The notes under the pieces are model-generated. The model ran no database searches. It saw nothing but the letters and a program-made list of their open reading frames with translations, and was not told the DNA's origin. A DNA stretch of 64,000 nt from Albula goreensis (Eukaryota; Chordata; Actinopteri; Albuliformes; Albulidae). Numbering within the stretch: position 1 is the stretch's first letter; every line of letters starts with the position of its first letter. The stretch lies in the NCBI GenBank assembly GCA_022829145.1, contig CM040744.1:6731001-6795000 (forward strand), in the 5' to 3' direction. The position numbers and the translations under genes are program-made. Below, piece after piece: positions 13,970 through 26,991 of the stretch.

Positions 13970-14335
13970 TTTAGGAGGAAAAAAAAGAGAGAGAGAGCTA
14001 ATTGCTTCTCCGGGCACCCCCAAGCCTCTCTCAGAGGCTTTACCGCCATCTACAAGAGCGGCTATTTGATTCAGACCCCCATGGGCTTGTTAAGACTTGA
14101 GTAAACCTTTCCCAGACCCCTGTGCCTGCTGGGACAAACAAGGAGAGGCCTAATGAACCACAAAACACCCAGGCTCTCCTTGGATCTCAGGCCCCGGCTC
14201 CATCTGTGAATGATCAGCATTACCAAGGACCCTGGAGGTGTGGGCCTTCTTGGGGAGCAGCATCTGAACCGAGATATGAGAGCACAGGCGCACTCTAATT
14301 AGGCCACGGACACGTCACAGCAACCCCAAATATAA
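13970..14335. promoter_or_regulatory. Candidate conserved non-coding element
   Basis: The most distinct of the blocks in the gene-free region: about 365 bp of repeat-free, GC-richer sequence bounded by poly-A/GA and AT-rich DNA, with CTAATTG and CTAATTAG homeodomain-type cores and no open frame. Function is inferred from appearance only. Confidence 0.3.
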
Positions 14336-15230
14336 CGATAATATTTACTCATATTACTGTCAGATGTATTAATTATCGCATCATTTGTACTGCGCATGCA
14401 GAGAAAGTCATCCAGATGTTCCTCTCTGCAAAATGCTCTGCAGGAATCAATACATCAATATGCACAATCTGACTTTGAAAAAAAACCTCAATGACAGGTT
14501 GCACAGCAAACTCAGAGTTTCATATGCCCGCCAGACCAGCTCTACCACATACTCTACCAGAGTATATATTCAGTTATTATTTATTAAAGGTATTCCCTGT
14601 TCTCCTTTTCCACAGATCTGGAGCACCCAAATGATTCCATATTGACTGGTGAAGCGGTGCGTATTCGCTCTTCTGCTTAGTTTGCTGGTCCAGCTTTTGG
14701 TCAGCCCATAGGACTCAGAGCCACACTCAGCAAAGGCAAGGACAGGACTGACGGAGTGCACCACAGCACTAACAGCAAGTGTGTCAGCTGGGCACACCAG
14801 ACAGGAACCAACAATCATTAAATCGTTTTATACATTGTTTTAGGCTTATTTTACAGTCGCTTCTCTGAGATACAATCATTTGGGTTTCAAACGACTTACT
14901 GAGGGAAAATTGTATGGGGTCATTGTTGTGGATTTGTTTTTAAAAATGACCATTTTTTTCCAACGTTGAGCGTTGAGCTTCTCAAACAGACAGTCCTCAG
15001 ATAAGAGACTAGAAGAGAGGTCACATGTAAGCAAAAGCACTGAGCTTGATGGCCCTTAAAGTAAACAGAGGAGGCTCTAAAAGTCTGCAAAGGTCGGGTG
15101 CACAGAGAAGCTACATTACACTGCTATGCCCTTTTTGTGGAGGAGCGATTCCTTCCCTGCATTTAGGACATGGGGTACCCTAGCACCGCCTGAGAGATTT
15201 GTGAGTCAAGTGTGTAAAATGTGCTCAGTG
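14336..15230. other. Intergenic, no gene seen
   Basis: Short open frames only (14385-14645 plus, 14570-14818 minus) with no domain. No repeat family recognised. Confidence 0.5.
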
Positions 15231-15234
15231 TGAA

Positions 15235-15560
15235 TGTCCCAATGATTCATCTTTGTTAAGGTGATGCCCGGAAGTCTCCGCTGCGAGAGAGGATGGGGGG
15301 AGGGGGCGCTGGGGTAGAGGCTGGTTTCAGTCTCATCTTTTAATATGGTTTCCTGGCATTTGGATCAGGGCACACAGCGGACCAATTACATGACTATAAA
15401 GTGTTTCTGGGATGACCGATTTAGACCTCTTATGTTGTGGTGGCTAGTGGAGGTGGGTTTAAAAGAGGCTCTGTGCCGTTCGTAAAATAGGAAATGCCCA
15501 AATGATGAGAGGAGAAGAAAGGGTTGTCCAAAACAGCGCGCGCTTATTTATTTGGAGATG
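15235..15560. promoter_or_regulatory. Candidate conserved non-coding element
   Basis: GC-richer segment with a GGGGGGAGGGGGCGC run (15296-15310) that could bind Sp/KLF factors, then repeat-free DNA ending in GCGCGCGC. No coding signal. Inference only. Confidence 0.2.
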
Positions 15561-18500
15561 TTTATTTACAGGAATGGAACCATGTTCTCAGCCGGTCTTT
15601 GTATGGGGAGGCTTTGCTTTGATCCTTGGCCAGGCCCATAACAGGCAGTGACTACCCAAAAAGTCCTTCTCTTGGGTGGCTGCAAGCATTTAGCTAATCC
15701 TGGCTGAGCCCGTAGGTGGATCGTGAAATGGCAAAGTTTGTCCATGTATGTTTGGTCTGACCGTTGCTTTTGGTCTGCTAAGCCTTCTCCTGGTTCACTC
15801 ATACCAATCCGAATACACCTGGGCAACCTCCCCACCACTGCTAAAATTTGCTTAAATTGAAAAAAAAAATACCTCATGATCATAACAAACTAGTGGTAAC
15901 AAACCAGTGTGTGTGATGAAAAGTGAAAATGACAACTTTCACTCATAATTCTAACCTTCAATTTTATATGTGATCCATAACAGGGTTTGCCAAGCTCAGT
16001 CTCGCAGGAGAATCGCGTACGCTGGTTTTCATTCAAACCACAACTGCAATTCCTGAAGCAGTTGTTCTCTATCTCCTTCTCACTGAGACATTATAAGCAG
16101 ATATTCATGTTGCACAGAGTAAATATTCCATGTTCTTTTAAGGAGTTTTAATCTATCAGATCAATTCTAAGATAATAATGCTTTATCCATGGGCATACAG
16201 CTGGAAACACTGAAATACTGAATCAACAGACACCTACATATTGAAACTATACTTTCCAAGATAATTTCAGACAAGGAACCAACTGTTGTGTGAGTCAACA
16301 CATTCTAGAAATGGTCCAAAGAGTCTGAAATTCTGTCTTTTAAAATTGCATTTTGATTTGGAAACTTGTTTTTGAAGAATAATATGATGTTGTCAGGAAG
16401 GGTGGTAAATAAAAGTAGGATCATCATAAATTTCTTTTATTATATTCTTATAATGTATACCTGTTTGGTACTGGATTTACAGAAAATAGCACACCAAATT
16501 CCAGTCCATTGTAGTCAATGTCAATGTTTGGACATCATATGCAAATCTACAACAGCATTTCTTGCAAGAGTCCTTTACTTTCATGCACAGCAGTCCACAC
16601 AGTTCACCAGCCATCTACATCTTACTGACAGTCAGACAGCTGAGGTTACTTGTGGAATCAAACAAGGGTCATTTGTAAAGACAAAATGAAAAGGGTGTGT
16701 GAGTGAGTTGGCTTATTCTCCATCCAGACTTTTTGGACATAGATTATAGCTGCAGCATAGTTCTTGTTAGAAAGTAAAAACAGAACATTAAAACCTGGCA
16801 AGAGCACCGAGCAAAGCATCAAATTGTACCTTCTACCACTGACTGTAGCAGTAAATGCTACAAATAGATGTACAGTATTATATATTCTACTCTGATCATA
16901 TAATTGTACAAATAATATGTCACATTGAGAACTCTCTGCCACCTACTGATTGATTATAAGAAGTACAGAAGAGTAAAGATCAAAATAAAAAAAAGGCCAA
17001 AAGGAAAATTAATATCCAGAAACATGGCAGTGAATTACTGATTTGCCAAAGAAGGAAAATATAACGGCAAGGTATCGAAGAGGCTATAATAAATGTGTAG
17101 TATTACAAAAATGTAATTGGTAGGAAAATAGGATGTATGTATATACATAAGAAATAATTTAATAGTTCTATTACATTCAAGAAAATGTATTGTATACATA
17201 TATATACACATTTCCAAATTTAGTCACCATTCTTTTAAGGGATTGAGGAGATTGAGGTGAACAGAAAATTGTATATTTCAAGATCAGAGAGGGAATTTTC
17301 TCAGTGCTAATACCACATGATTCGTGATACCATAAATTCTAGAAAATACCATTAAGGGAAGAGCGTGAGGGTAGTACAAAATAATTCAGGGTGAAAATGT
17401 TTTTAAAAAATCAAGATATATGATTTGGTAGATATAGGGCAAAAGGCAATAGATGAAAGAACTGCAGTGACGAATTTAAACGTTTGGTTTCTGAAGCTGT
17501 GTAAGACAGTGTGCAAGAATACAATTTTACATTTCTTTACGAGGGCAGAAAGTGAATAGAAAACAGCAATTCTTGGGAACTATGACATATGTCACAGGGA
17601 ACTGAGTGATTCCCAGGTTTTGTGAAGAGATTGAAGGAAGAGAGTGATGGACTCCAGAATGAAGAGGATGTGATCATCAGAGGGAGGTGAAAAGGCAGAA
17701 AGAAGCAAAAGGTCAGATTTGTGGAGGTACAGAGGTTAGTTTTAGATATAGTAAGAATGCATGTACATACATTTCTGTTGTTAATACAATCCGACTGCTT
17801 TATATCAACAGCAACAAGTAAGTCACTAATTACTATCAGTACTTATAGCACATAATTACCAGAATTAATTCTAAAAATATTCCAAAAATATTGAAGGAGA
17901 GAAGAAATTGCAGCCATTTCTGTAAAGGCCACATACATCAACAAATAAAGGAGCAGATAAGCAAAAATCTAGCTTCCTAGTCACTAGCCACTGAGTCCTT
18001 AGTTAAATGTCAGAATCAACAGGGGCACACAATATCCATGTTACAATGTTTGCATTGAGGTTGTCAAAACTCATAAGTTGTCATAAAACCTTATAAGTCA
18101 CACATTGTTTACCGGTATCTCAAAAGTATGTATTACATATTAGGATTCCTATCAATACACATTATAATTCACAATCCAGTTATAAGTGGGCGAGATGCAC
18201 CATGGAGGTATGATAAATGCAGTGTATTTGTTAAGTTTCAGTGCCACCTAGTGGTAGAAAATTAAATTTCACAGCTGTGAGGTAAGAAATATCAAACATG
18301 AAATTTAATGAATGAATAAATCCATTGCAACATAACCTCACTTTTCATCACGAATACTTAACACCAAAGAAGCCATGTCCCACCCTCAGAGAGGAGCATG
18401 CCACTGGGATTGGTAGTTAGATGGAACTAAAACTCAGTCCAAGGCATGGTGTCTTTTTTGTATGGTCTATTTATCAGACATAAAGTTCTTACTATCAGTT

Positions 18501-18600
18501 TGCTCTAATGATTAAGTCAACTGTATTGGCCATCATCGTATTAAAAGAAATTTTAATTTGTCAGTTTTTCATCCAGGTATCCAAGCAGTGGTGGTTGGTT
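15561..18600. other. Intergenic, mostly nothing recognised
   Basis: AT-rich, with no supported gene and no C-terminal exon for the DRC2-like gene. At 15983-16065 'tttgccaagctcagtc' followed by 'gctggttttcattc' resembles an old dispersed fish repeat; I cannot name the family. Confidence 0.4.
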
Positions 18601-18665
18601 TGTGCAGTGTCAGGCTCCACAGAATGGCTGCACCTTCTCCTACTCACCCTCTCCTACTCACCCCA

Positions 18666-21600
18666 ACCATCAGAACTACTACAAAGTGGTAATATGCCTT
18701 GTTTGTTGGTTGAGGAAACCCCTTTGTGTAACTTGCTGGTGACGCTCTGCAGCTTCTTGGTGGCGGCGCTGCTTTTCATGGTCAGGCTGAGAGTGTTTGC
18801 CTTGTTTTGGGCACAGGTTTTTTCATGCTGCTTTTTCAGTCCCTGACCCTTGGTGGACACCTCCTGCTTGAGGTCCAGCAGGTCCTGAATGGCTGCCTCT
18901 CCCTGCTTCTTGTTGGCACTAATCTTAGCCTGCAGTGATTTGCACGACTCCTGTGGAGAGGGTTATCATTTCAGTATGTAAAAACATTACGGAGAGTATG
19001 TCAGTTACATTGTTAGACTGTTCTGAATATGTATTATATATACATGGCTTATTTTTTTGTTTTTAAGATCTGTTGTAAATTGTTAACTTTCCCAGTACAT
19101 TTACCATGAATGACCACTCACTGTACAAATTGTTTCTTAAGAAAAGTGCTGCAATGTGTCCTAAGGCTAAATAAAGACCTGGGGATTTAACCACAGGTTT
19201 GTTAGTGTGGGGAATGTTTATAGTGATTCTCCTAACTCAGCTGGGCACACTCTGCCCTCTCAGAGAGGATTGCCTGATGTGTTCTGCTAGATATCATATA
19301 GCTAGGGGCTCCAGATCCTACATGTGAGTCTATCCTGCAGTGTGATATCAGATTTGGATTGTGCCAATGGTAACCTTGGCTGAAAGCCATATGGGGGGTG
19401 GACACATTATTGGCTATAGCGTCGCCCACAAGAGGAATGATTCATTGGGCAGGTTTGTCCTTGTCTCATGGCTCACTGCTGCTGGTCAGTCAACTGCCCA
19501 TAGCCTGCCTGCATAAAGGTGAACATGCAGGGTCTTCCTCCTGATTACTTCAATGCATGATCGACGTTTAGACTCCAGTGTGGAGACAGATATGCTAAGA
19601 GTCCTGCTGAAATATTTTCCTCTTTAGCACTCACCTCCATCTTCTGGATCTTCATCGCCAAGGTTTTGATTTCCGTAGAATCACGCTCATTACGGGCCTC
19701 CAGCATCTTATATCTAGCCTGGCCATCTTTTGAGGCCTCATGGTACAGGCTCTTGGCCTCTTGGATCTGCTGCCACATCTCCTCCAACTGTGCTCCCAGC
19801 TGCACAGACAGCTTGTTCTTCCTCTCACTTGTCTGTACATGCAGCAAAGGGTGAAAAAAAAACCCAAAAGACCCCAGTTCAGCTTTGACATCACAGCATT
19901 ATATCAGTCGATCCTTATTAGAGAACTAGTGATGCATATTATTCCCATACAATGTTTCACTTCCAACTCTCTTTCCCTGTTTGGCCATAGGTGTAACTGT
20001 GTCCTATTGTTGCAGCACCCTCCATTAATTTAGCATTGTGCAATCCAAGCAGGTTATGTTTCATGCACCACTTTGCGCCCTGATCACACCGCATTTATGA
20101 TATTGCCATGATTGAACATAAATTCCTCCCGGGCTTCCAATTCCACTGCACTGTTGTTCTCCTCCAGTGTCAGCTTTCTGCTCTGTTGCTCCATGCAGTC
20201 CTCCTGGTGCTGGGCAATAATTTGCTCCCTGCTCACACAGAAAGAAGAGAACAGCACTGGGATCAACCTAAGCTTTATTTCATTGAGATCACTACATTAC
20301 CTCTTTACGTGGCTATACTGGCTGGTTGTGCGAAAAAGTAAAATAAAACAGTAACGTTAGGAAAAGTATTTCCATTGCAGCCCTATGTTAAACCTACTCC
20401 TGAACCCTACAGCTTTTATTAGGATCATTACTGCACCTGAACTATATGATAAGCCCATAGATAATGTAGTCAAAATAAACATGGGTGCTACGTGTAAATA
20501 GGGGTGAATTCCAGTCTATTAGGCCAGTGGATATTGTCCACCTGGTGGTGCTACAAAGACTCAGAATTAAACTATTTCCACACACAATCAGGAGTACTTC
20601 ATAGAGCCCCAAAATTTTCCATGGACATGAAGCTTTAGTACACTGGAGCTTATCAACTGTGTGTTCATCACTTCCTTCTTTATTAACACACAAATACCAA
20701 CCTTGCGTAAAACGCTCCGTCGCTCTGCATGATGTGTATACAAAGTCATTCTAATTAGTTCAGTACAGAGGTCTGAGTCAACAAATGGCTGAATGTTGAG
20801 CAAAACTATCTGAGTTACATGGTAACACATTGAACTAATTATACGTTATCAATAAAATTTTTGCAGCTTCATTGTTGGCAAGAAGGTAACTGTCAATCTG
20901 CAATGCATGGTTTGTTCTGAAATCTCAAAAAAACATGGTCACCACATCACCATGGGGATGTTGGATCAAATACCAGCCAATCAAATGCCAATGGTGGATT
21001 ACTAAATAAACATGAAATTTAACACCGCTGAATTATTATCTTAAATTATAATTAATTTTACCAGCTGTTTAAATGGCCAAAGTACAAACTGCAAACTAAA
21101 TTCTACATTATTCAGTTTTTTGGGCTTAATGGAAACCATAATTTTTGCCTGCAGGTGCTTTGTTTAGTTTGACAATTATTATAATGCCACCAAAAATATT
21201 AATCCTGTGTCATGTATTGTACCCTTAATAATTTTTTACAATCCAGTATTCTCCAACTATGCTCTCATGTTACTGCCACTGTACCTCTATACAAGGTCCA
21301 ACTAAAGACAAAACACATGCATCACTCTCATGTGCTCGCCAGCAACCATTTTCCATACTACAGCCTACAACAATGTAGAAATCACATACACTGCATAGCT
21401 GTAATAATACTGATTTCTGTAGAGGTGTATATTTCACTGATAACAACTGGTAGCCTGTAAACTCATTTCCATGGACACCTCTTGAATTTTTAAATGAAAT
21501 CATAGAAACTTTCCTGATATGTCACCCCTTGTTCTTCCAGTCAAATAATTTTAAGATAATAACATTTAATTTGGATGTTCATTCAGATTTATGTAGGAAA

Positions 21601-23173
21601 TTTGTATACTACTACAGACTTACCGTTCAGTTTTGAAGTCAGCTCTGAGTTCATCCAGCTCAGCATTGCATTTCTGTTTCAGGGAAGCCAGTCTTTGACT
21701 GTGCTGCTCCTCAAGCTCCTTTATTTTTTGATGATGGGCGTGCAGTGCAAGGTCTGCTTGCTCCTTTGACTCAGCGAGGTGCTGCACCAGGTTCTGTGGT
21801 ACAGCCAGGCAAAGAGACAGCTCTCCACATGCAACACAAGTACATGATACTGTGGCTTACTGTCAACCTTTTGCAAATAAACCTTACAAAAAGTAGCTAA
21901 CATGCTGACTAGTGTCACCTAATTTAATTGAACTTGTTACGAACATATCTCCCTTTTGATAACTAGTGCATGTCAGGGTCTGATGCCCAGCAGAGACTTC
22001 AAGGGGTTGTTCGGAGGCAGGTATGAAACAAAAGTAGACCAACTAACTTACAATTACTACTTTTAATTATTATTTATTATTAAAATGATTCTTCAACACA
22101 CTGACAGATGTATAATGAGTGGAAGGTACATGTAGTAAGAATAAAATGATCGAGCTTAGTTAAGTAATACTGGTACTCATGAACTTGACCAACACAATAG
22201 TTAAAACAGTGTAAAATGTTCTATGCCCTCACGATAAAGAATAATTGCCTAATGTGACATAATGTCAGCCAAAATTGAACTGACCAATCAGGTGTGCACA
22301 GAATTCTATGCATCAACTACACTGCTCCTAACCTTGATGGCAGAGTCCTTTTGATCCATTACTCTTGCAAAAAAGTCTGTCTGAGTACATCAATGTCATG
22401 ATGCAGTTCCTGTGCCAGTGTGTGCCGGAGCACTGCCCTCCATTTCTCCATCAGCTTGAACTCATTCATGATAGACCTCTGCTCTTCCTTCCACAGTTTA
22501 TCCTGGTAGGGCAGGTCAGCCATGAAATGAAAGTGAGAGAAAAAAACAGGGAGTGAAATTAGGCAGGAGTGAAATTAGGTGACATGTTGCAGCATGTTGA
22601 CATATTATTGTAACATTTATTTACTGATTATGACAAATACTTTCACAATTTTAATTAAATGTATCACTGTGCCATTTTATTCATTTTAGACATCCCAGCA
22701 AAGACTGGAACACAGAAATACATAGACAAACAGACCGACTGACAGCCTTAACAATCATAATACACAAGAGTACATTTCTATACGCAATTACAAAACCAGA
22801 CTTCACCTGCCCGACAAAGTAATGAATGGTCTACAACTACAAATGTTAATACACCAAGGAAAATCCTATCAGGGTGAGACACTTCATTAAGGTGCTTTGA
22901 TTGGTTCACGCTGTGTTCTTATGAATGTAATTAGTTCAATCACTCAGTGAACCTGACATTTTGTTATGAAAAGGATAAGTCACTGATGCCTGTTTCCATG
23001 GTGAAATGGTATGACTGTGTTCTCACCTTGATGGAACGAGTGCTCAATTCCCCCTTCTCTTTGGCCATGGCCTCCTCTGCCAGGGCTCTCTGCTGCACAT
23101 AGACCAACCTCTCCTCCTCTGTCATGCCTGCTTTCTTCCCCCCGCCATTTTTCTTCCCTCCTTTCTTCGGCAT
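18666..23173 (-). pseudogene. DRC2/CCDC65-like gene, frameshifted and 3'-truncated
   Basis: DRC2 (CCDC65) is a coiled-coil subunit of the nexin-dynein regulatory complex in motile cilia. Six exons read on the minus strand: 23173-23027 (starts MPKKGGKKNGGGKKAG, then EEERLVYVQQRALAEEAMAK), 22502-22333, 21793-21624, 20228-20090, 19832-19635 and 18950 to about 18666. All have AG acceptors and GT donors and their phases join (0, 0, 0, 2, 0, 0). The family pattern is clear: the MPKK start, DIDVLRQTF, the TER-EQIIAQHQ junction, a MKIQKM helix, and SLTMKSSAATKKLQ near the end. Exon 2 has a run of six T where four keep the frame, giving a stop after about 87 codons. The last exon loses the expected 'LRLAEMCRKLE' segment and no further exon is seen. 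Human DRC2 is on chromosome 12, so this copy looks like a diverged, non-processed duplicate. An assembly error in the T run is possible. Confidence 0.7.
22333..22502 (-). pseudogene. DRC2-like exon 2 with +2 frameshift
   Basis: The exon is 170 nt, whereas its phases (0 in, 0 out) require 168. Translation runs DKLWKEEQRSIMNEFKLM and on to DIDVLRQTF, then goes out of frame in the T6 run (22369-22374, read as A on the plus strand) and stops at TAA (22361-22359). In the shifted frame the family continues as ARVMDQKDSAIK. Splice sites are intact. Confidence 0.75.
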
Positions 23174-23655
23174 GGCTGTCTCACCCTCTCACTTCAAAGC
23201 ACATTGCACTTGCTGTCAGGTAAACAGTTGACTGGCGCTCAAGAAATCTACAGCCCTTATGCCAGACAAACTAAGGGGCCTCATTTAGAAAACTTTTGTA
23301 CTTTATTTTATTTTTGTATTTTGAATGGCGAGTAGGTGAAAATACCAATCAAAAATGGTATTCATAAACCTTGGTTTTGGGGAATATTTCCTTGCTCTTC
23401 GCCAACTCTCTGATGTATGCACATGTCCTTGTGGCTGTGTTGTGTTACGTGATGCATTAAGAGAAGTGAAAGCTCACGAGAATTGAGTATGCGCTACACT
23501 TATACGAAAACAGGAACGCTGCTGTATTTTATTCGTGAGAAAACATTTTCCTGATCACTCAAAAGAGATGAAATGTAATTGGACAGTGTAAATATGTTTG
23601 TTAGGAAGTTCAAAGCTGACGGCAAAAGACGCATATCATCAATAAATAGCACACA
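23174..23655. promoter_or_regulatory. Upstream region of the DRC2-like gene
   Basis: Flanks the start codon of the DRC2-like gene. I see no TATA box and no convincing RFX X-box, which active ciliary genes usually carry. Low support for a functional promoter. Confidence 0.25.
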
Positions 23656-23659
23656 GTAA

Positions 23660-24260
23660 CACAAAATTCATATAAACAAAGATGTGTCGAAATATGTGAA
23701 ACGCAAGATGTGAACATAATGCAAGACACACCATGCCCTCTGAAAACCAGCTAGGTCACTTTTCAGCTGGGCATGGGCGTACCCCATCTCGAGGCGCGTC
23801 TCAACAAACCCCCTGAGCAGCAGCAAGGGGTCCATCAGCCCACTCCCCCAAAGCCTATTTCTTCTCATGACCCACATTGCCAACTTGGCCTGGCCAAACA
23901 AAACATTAATCAAGCAACATTTAAATCTATGTACAATCACCGAATCTCAAAACAGAACAAATTGATATTGGGCTCTAAATAGAAAATATGAATTGGAAGA
24001 ATATCTAGTAAACATTAAAAATACAAAACAAAGAGAGATCAGTGACCACAGCCTGGCCATTGAAAAGGGCCAACACAGACAAACTGGCTTGCCAGAAAGG
24101 CCGGGCCGTGTGACCAATGAAAGAGCACTAAGGCAAAGACAGATATTCACTTTCTTCTACATTGTACCAGTTGTGAAAAAACTGCCAAAAACAGTTGATG
24201 GAACAGCTAGAAGAGAAAATCAGTTTGTCTTCCCATGCAGTCTTGAAAACTGGAACATCA
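23660..24260. mobile_element. Decayed LINE-like fragments
   Basis: On the minus strand, 23668-23940 reads 'VDPLLLLRG'-like text (here DPLLLLRGFVETRLEMGYAH), which resembles the tail of Tx1/L1-type LINE proteins. On the plus strand, 23993-24250 reads SDHSLAIEKGQHRQ, similar to the 'SDHxLxIExGRH' segment near the C-terminus of other LINE proteins. Both are short and out of context. Identification is from memory of family patterns and is tentative. Confidence 0.35.
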
Positions 24261-26405
24261 AGTGACCCAGTGGCTCAATTTGCCCCAAGGTTGGTGACAC
24301 ATTTTACCGCAGAACCTCCATTTTCACAAAACTACTTGACACACTTCTGCTAACTCTTTAAGTTCATGACCTCAATTTGTAGCTTATACAGTGAACTTAT
24401 TCATTTCTGTTAAGATACAAGAATCATTATATTTTTAAAAATCATTATGCATTAATTTTGCAAGACACAAATCATTTTTGTGTTCCTGGTTTGCTTACCA
24501 CTCTTTCCACATGCTCATCTCCATCATAGAGTAAAATGAAATGCTCTTCATTAATCTGTGATCACACGACTAATTTTGTGTATGGGTGCCTAGATACAGG
24601 GGGTGGCTCATTTTACCCACTGGTGCGATTTACCCCGTTCTCCCCTGTAAGGCATACAATAAGGCATACATAATGGAAAAGACGTAAATGGTATTGCAAC
24701 ATTAAAACTAATGACAATTAAATAACAATGAAATTATTTTGGCTAAAACCCATGTGTACGTTGTTTGAAACTGAACTAACCACAGCTGTTCTGCCTTTGT
24801 TTGAAGACCGTCTTAAACTTTTCGTGCAGCAGGAGCGTTCACAGACTCCGGCACGACTGTTCATGACCAAATTAATTGCATGGTCAAATGTAAGATATAG
24901 ATAATAAGCCACCATGTACGCATCTTTGCGGGGGTTCCTATGACGCAGACATAGCGCTCATTCACTTGCGGACACTTGCGGAAAAATATTTTTGTGCACT
25001 GGTTCTAGGTATGAGATCGTGCACGTCCCTTACACCTAAGCATAAGTGCAAATAAAAAAACGCGATAGGTTACGCATAGATTAGATATTAGTTTATCCAG
25101 CACAATTGTTAGCATTTTGGGCAAACATGTGTTATGTTTTTTGCTTTTCCGCGGACTGTAATATTCGAGTGTACCTTGCTATTTACGTTTCTGGAAACAA
25201 AAACAAGTACGATAAATCATGAATAAGATTTAAGATATATTCTTATTTGCATGCATGTAAAGGCCAATTCAAGATTTCATATACAGCCCATCTTAACTTA
25301 CCTGTCATGTGTCAACTTTCTTCCTCTTATCTGATAAAACTGCACAGATAAACCAAGTTCTCGTTGAGCCCACCCCTCTTGTCTCGTGTAACCGTCACGT
25401 TTATGACGCGAGATTATTTGTAGAATACACATAACAGTTGCATCTGACGTCACTGATCAGATGTCGCTCAAAACATTTTATGTTGACAGCTATCAAGTCA
25501 AGATACCTGTCTACCAAGCTGGCATAGCTTGCCAAAGCAAAATCATTTCGATAGCTATTGATGGCTTATTAGTCCATTTTGGATTACTTTATTTTGGTGG
25601 AACCTAATGTTTATGAAGCCTTGTTTATAAATATTATTAATTGTGTTTGTTGTCCCATGTGATTCCTCATGTGATGAGGAGCCCTTGCTTCCTTCCGCAC
25701 TGCCAATTACGTACTGCCTGTGTTGTTGGAGGATTACAAAGTCAGCATATGCTTAATTATGGTTGACCAGGCATGGTCACTGTAGAGCGATAACTATAAC
25801 TTGCTTGAACCTTATCTTCTGCCAACAAGTCTGTGCCAGTTGTTGCCTCACAAAAATACTTACCTCTGATAATACCACGGCTGGGACATGAGCCCACAGA
25901 GGCATCATGGTAGCTATCCACTCGTCAACTTCCCCACACTGAAACTGAAGCCAAGCTAAATACCACACCTCAACAGTCTGCCACCACTGACCTCATCATA
26001 CTGGAGGTAAAGTTTGACACTGACTACATCAAACACATAAAATGTTTAACATTTGAACACATTTGAATACCAATTCTAACACATTTGAAATTGAACAATT
26101 TATTATTTTAAAAGAAATCAGAAAAACAGAAAACCATACATAAGTTGGGGGACAAACAAAAAAAACATTCTGATGCAGCGAGATTTATGTTTTCCTTGGC
26201 TCTTGGATGACACATGCTGAAACAGAATCTCTTTGTCTTGTGGAGCATTGCAAGAAATGTATTATGTTTTATGATACAGAAATACAAAGGTTTCATTTTT
26301 TGGTTTTACTGGCTAAGCAGTTAAGCTATTCACATGCTCCTGTGAATTCCTGGCTGCCTTTGTAGAATTTTCATTTGCAAGGGGCTTGGCTGATATAAAA
26401 CCCTA
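24261..26405. other. Intergenic, no gene seen
   Basis: AT-rich; short open frames without domains. Nothing recognised between the LINE-like fragments and the tetranucleotide array. Confidence 0.5.
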
Positions 26406-26406
26406 C

Positions 26407-26481
<75 letters not shown>

Positions 26482-26562
26482 CATCCATCCATCCATCCAT
26501 CCATCCATCCATCCATCCATCCATCCATCCATCCATCCATCCATCCATCCATCCATCTATTC
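26406..26562. repeat. (CTAT)n-(CCAT)n compound microsatellite
   Basis: A pure CTAT/ATCT array switches near 26480 to a pure CCAT/ATCC array, about 150 bp in all. The single point of change suggests one base substitution spread by slippage. It lies about 400 bp upstream of the paip1 coding start. Confidence 0.97.
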
Positions 26563-26958
26563 TAGGCTAGGCTGCCTTGTTCTGACTTCTGAACTGACTT
26601 CTGCCTACCCTAACCCTGTTCCCCCACCCCAGTCCTCTAGTGGTCGCCATTGCGCCAAGGCTCTTTCAGCTTTTCCCTGGCGGTCCAGGAGCTTCCGGAT
26701 CTATTTGTTGTTGTTTTTGTAGGAAGTTGGACGTATAAAGGCTTAAATGTTCGAAAATCACATTTAAATGTAGGGAGTTGTCCTGAAAGTTAAAACTGGA
26801 ATATAAGTGTAATTTAAGGGGAATGGTAAGAACCACGAAGTTGTCGTAACTGGACTTTAAATCGGGCGCTGTTGAAATTCGCAAACTGTCATTTACTTGG
26901 AGCCAGTCCGAATGTGGATCTGAGTGAGACGTACCACTAGGCCTTTCCACGCGTGGGT
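26563..26958 (+). promoter_or_regulatory. paip1: paip1 promoter / 5' leader region
   Basis: The 390 bp before the first recognisable paip1 codon are more balanced in composition than the upstream DNA. I see no TATA box at a sensible distance. The transcription start cannot be placed. An in-frame TAG (26938-26940) separates the leader from the coding frame. Confidence 0.4.
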
Positions 26959-26991
26959 ATTGCAGATAATTTTGATCGAGCTCCCGGAGCT

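Noticed and set aside
18508-18846. 112-codon plus-strand open frame
   Set aside because: It is the antisense shadow of the last DRC2-like exon, which has the acceptor site and family similarity on the minus strand.
26406-26562. Regular short repeats as a CRISPR array
   Set aside because: The units are 4 bp with no unique spacers, and the genome is a vertebrate one. It is a microsatellite.
26819-26826. Upstream paip1 exon ending AATG with donor GTAAG
   Set aside because: Joined to the AG before 26965 it does not put the ATG in the paip1 frame.
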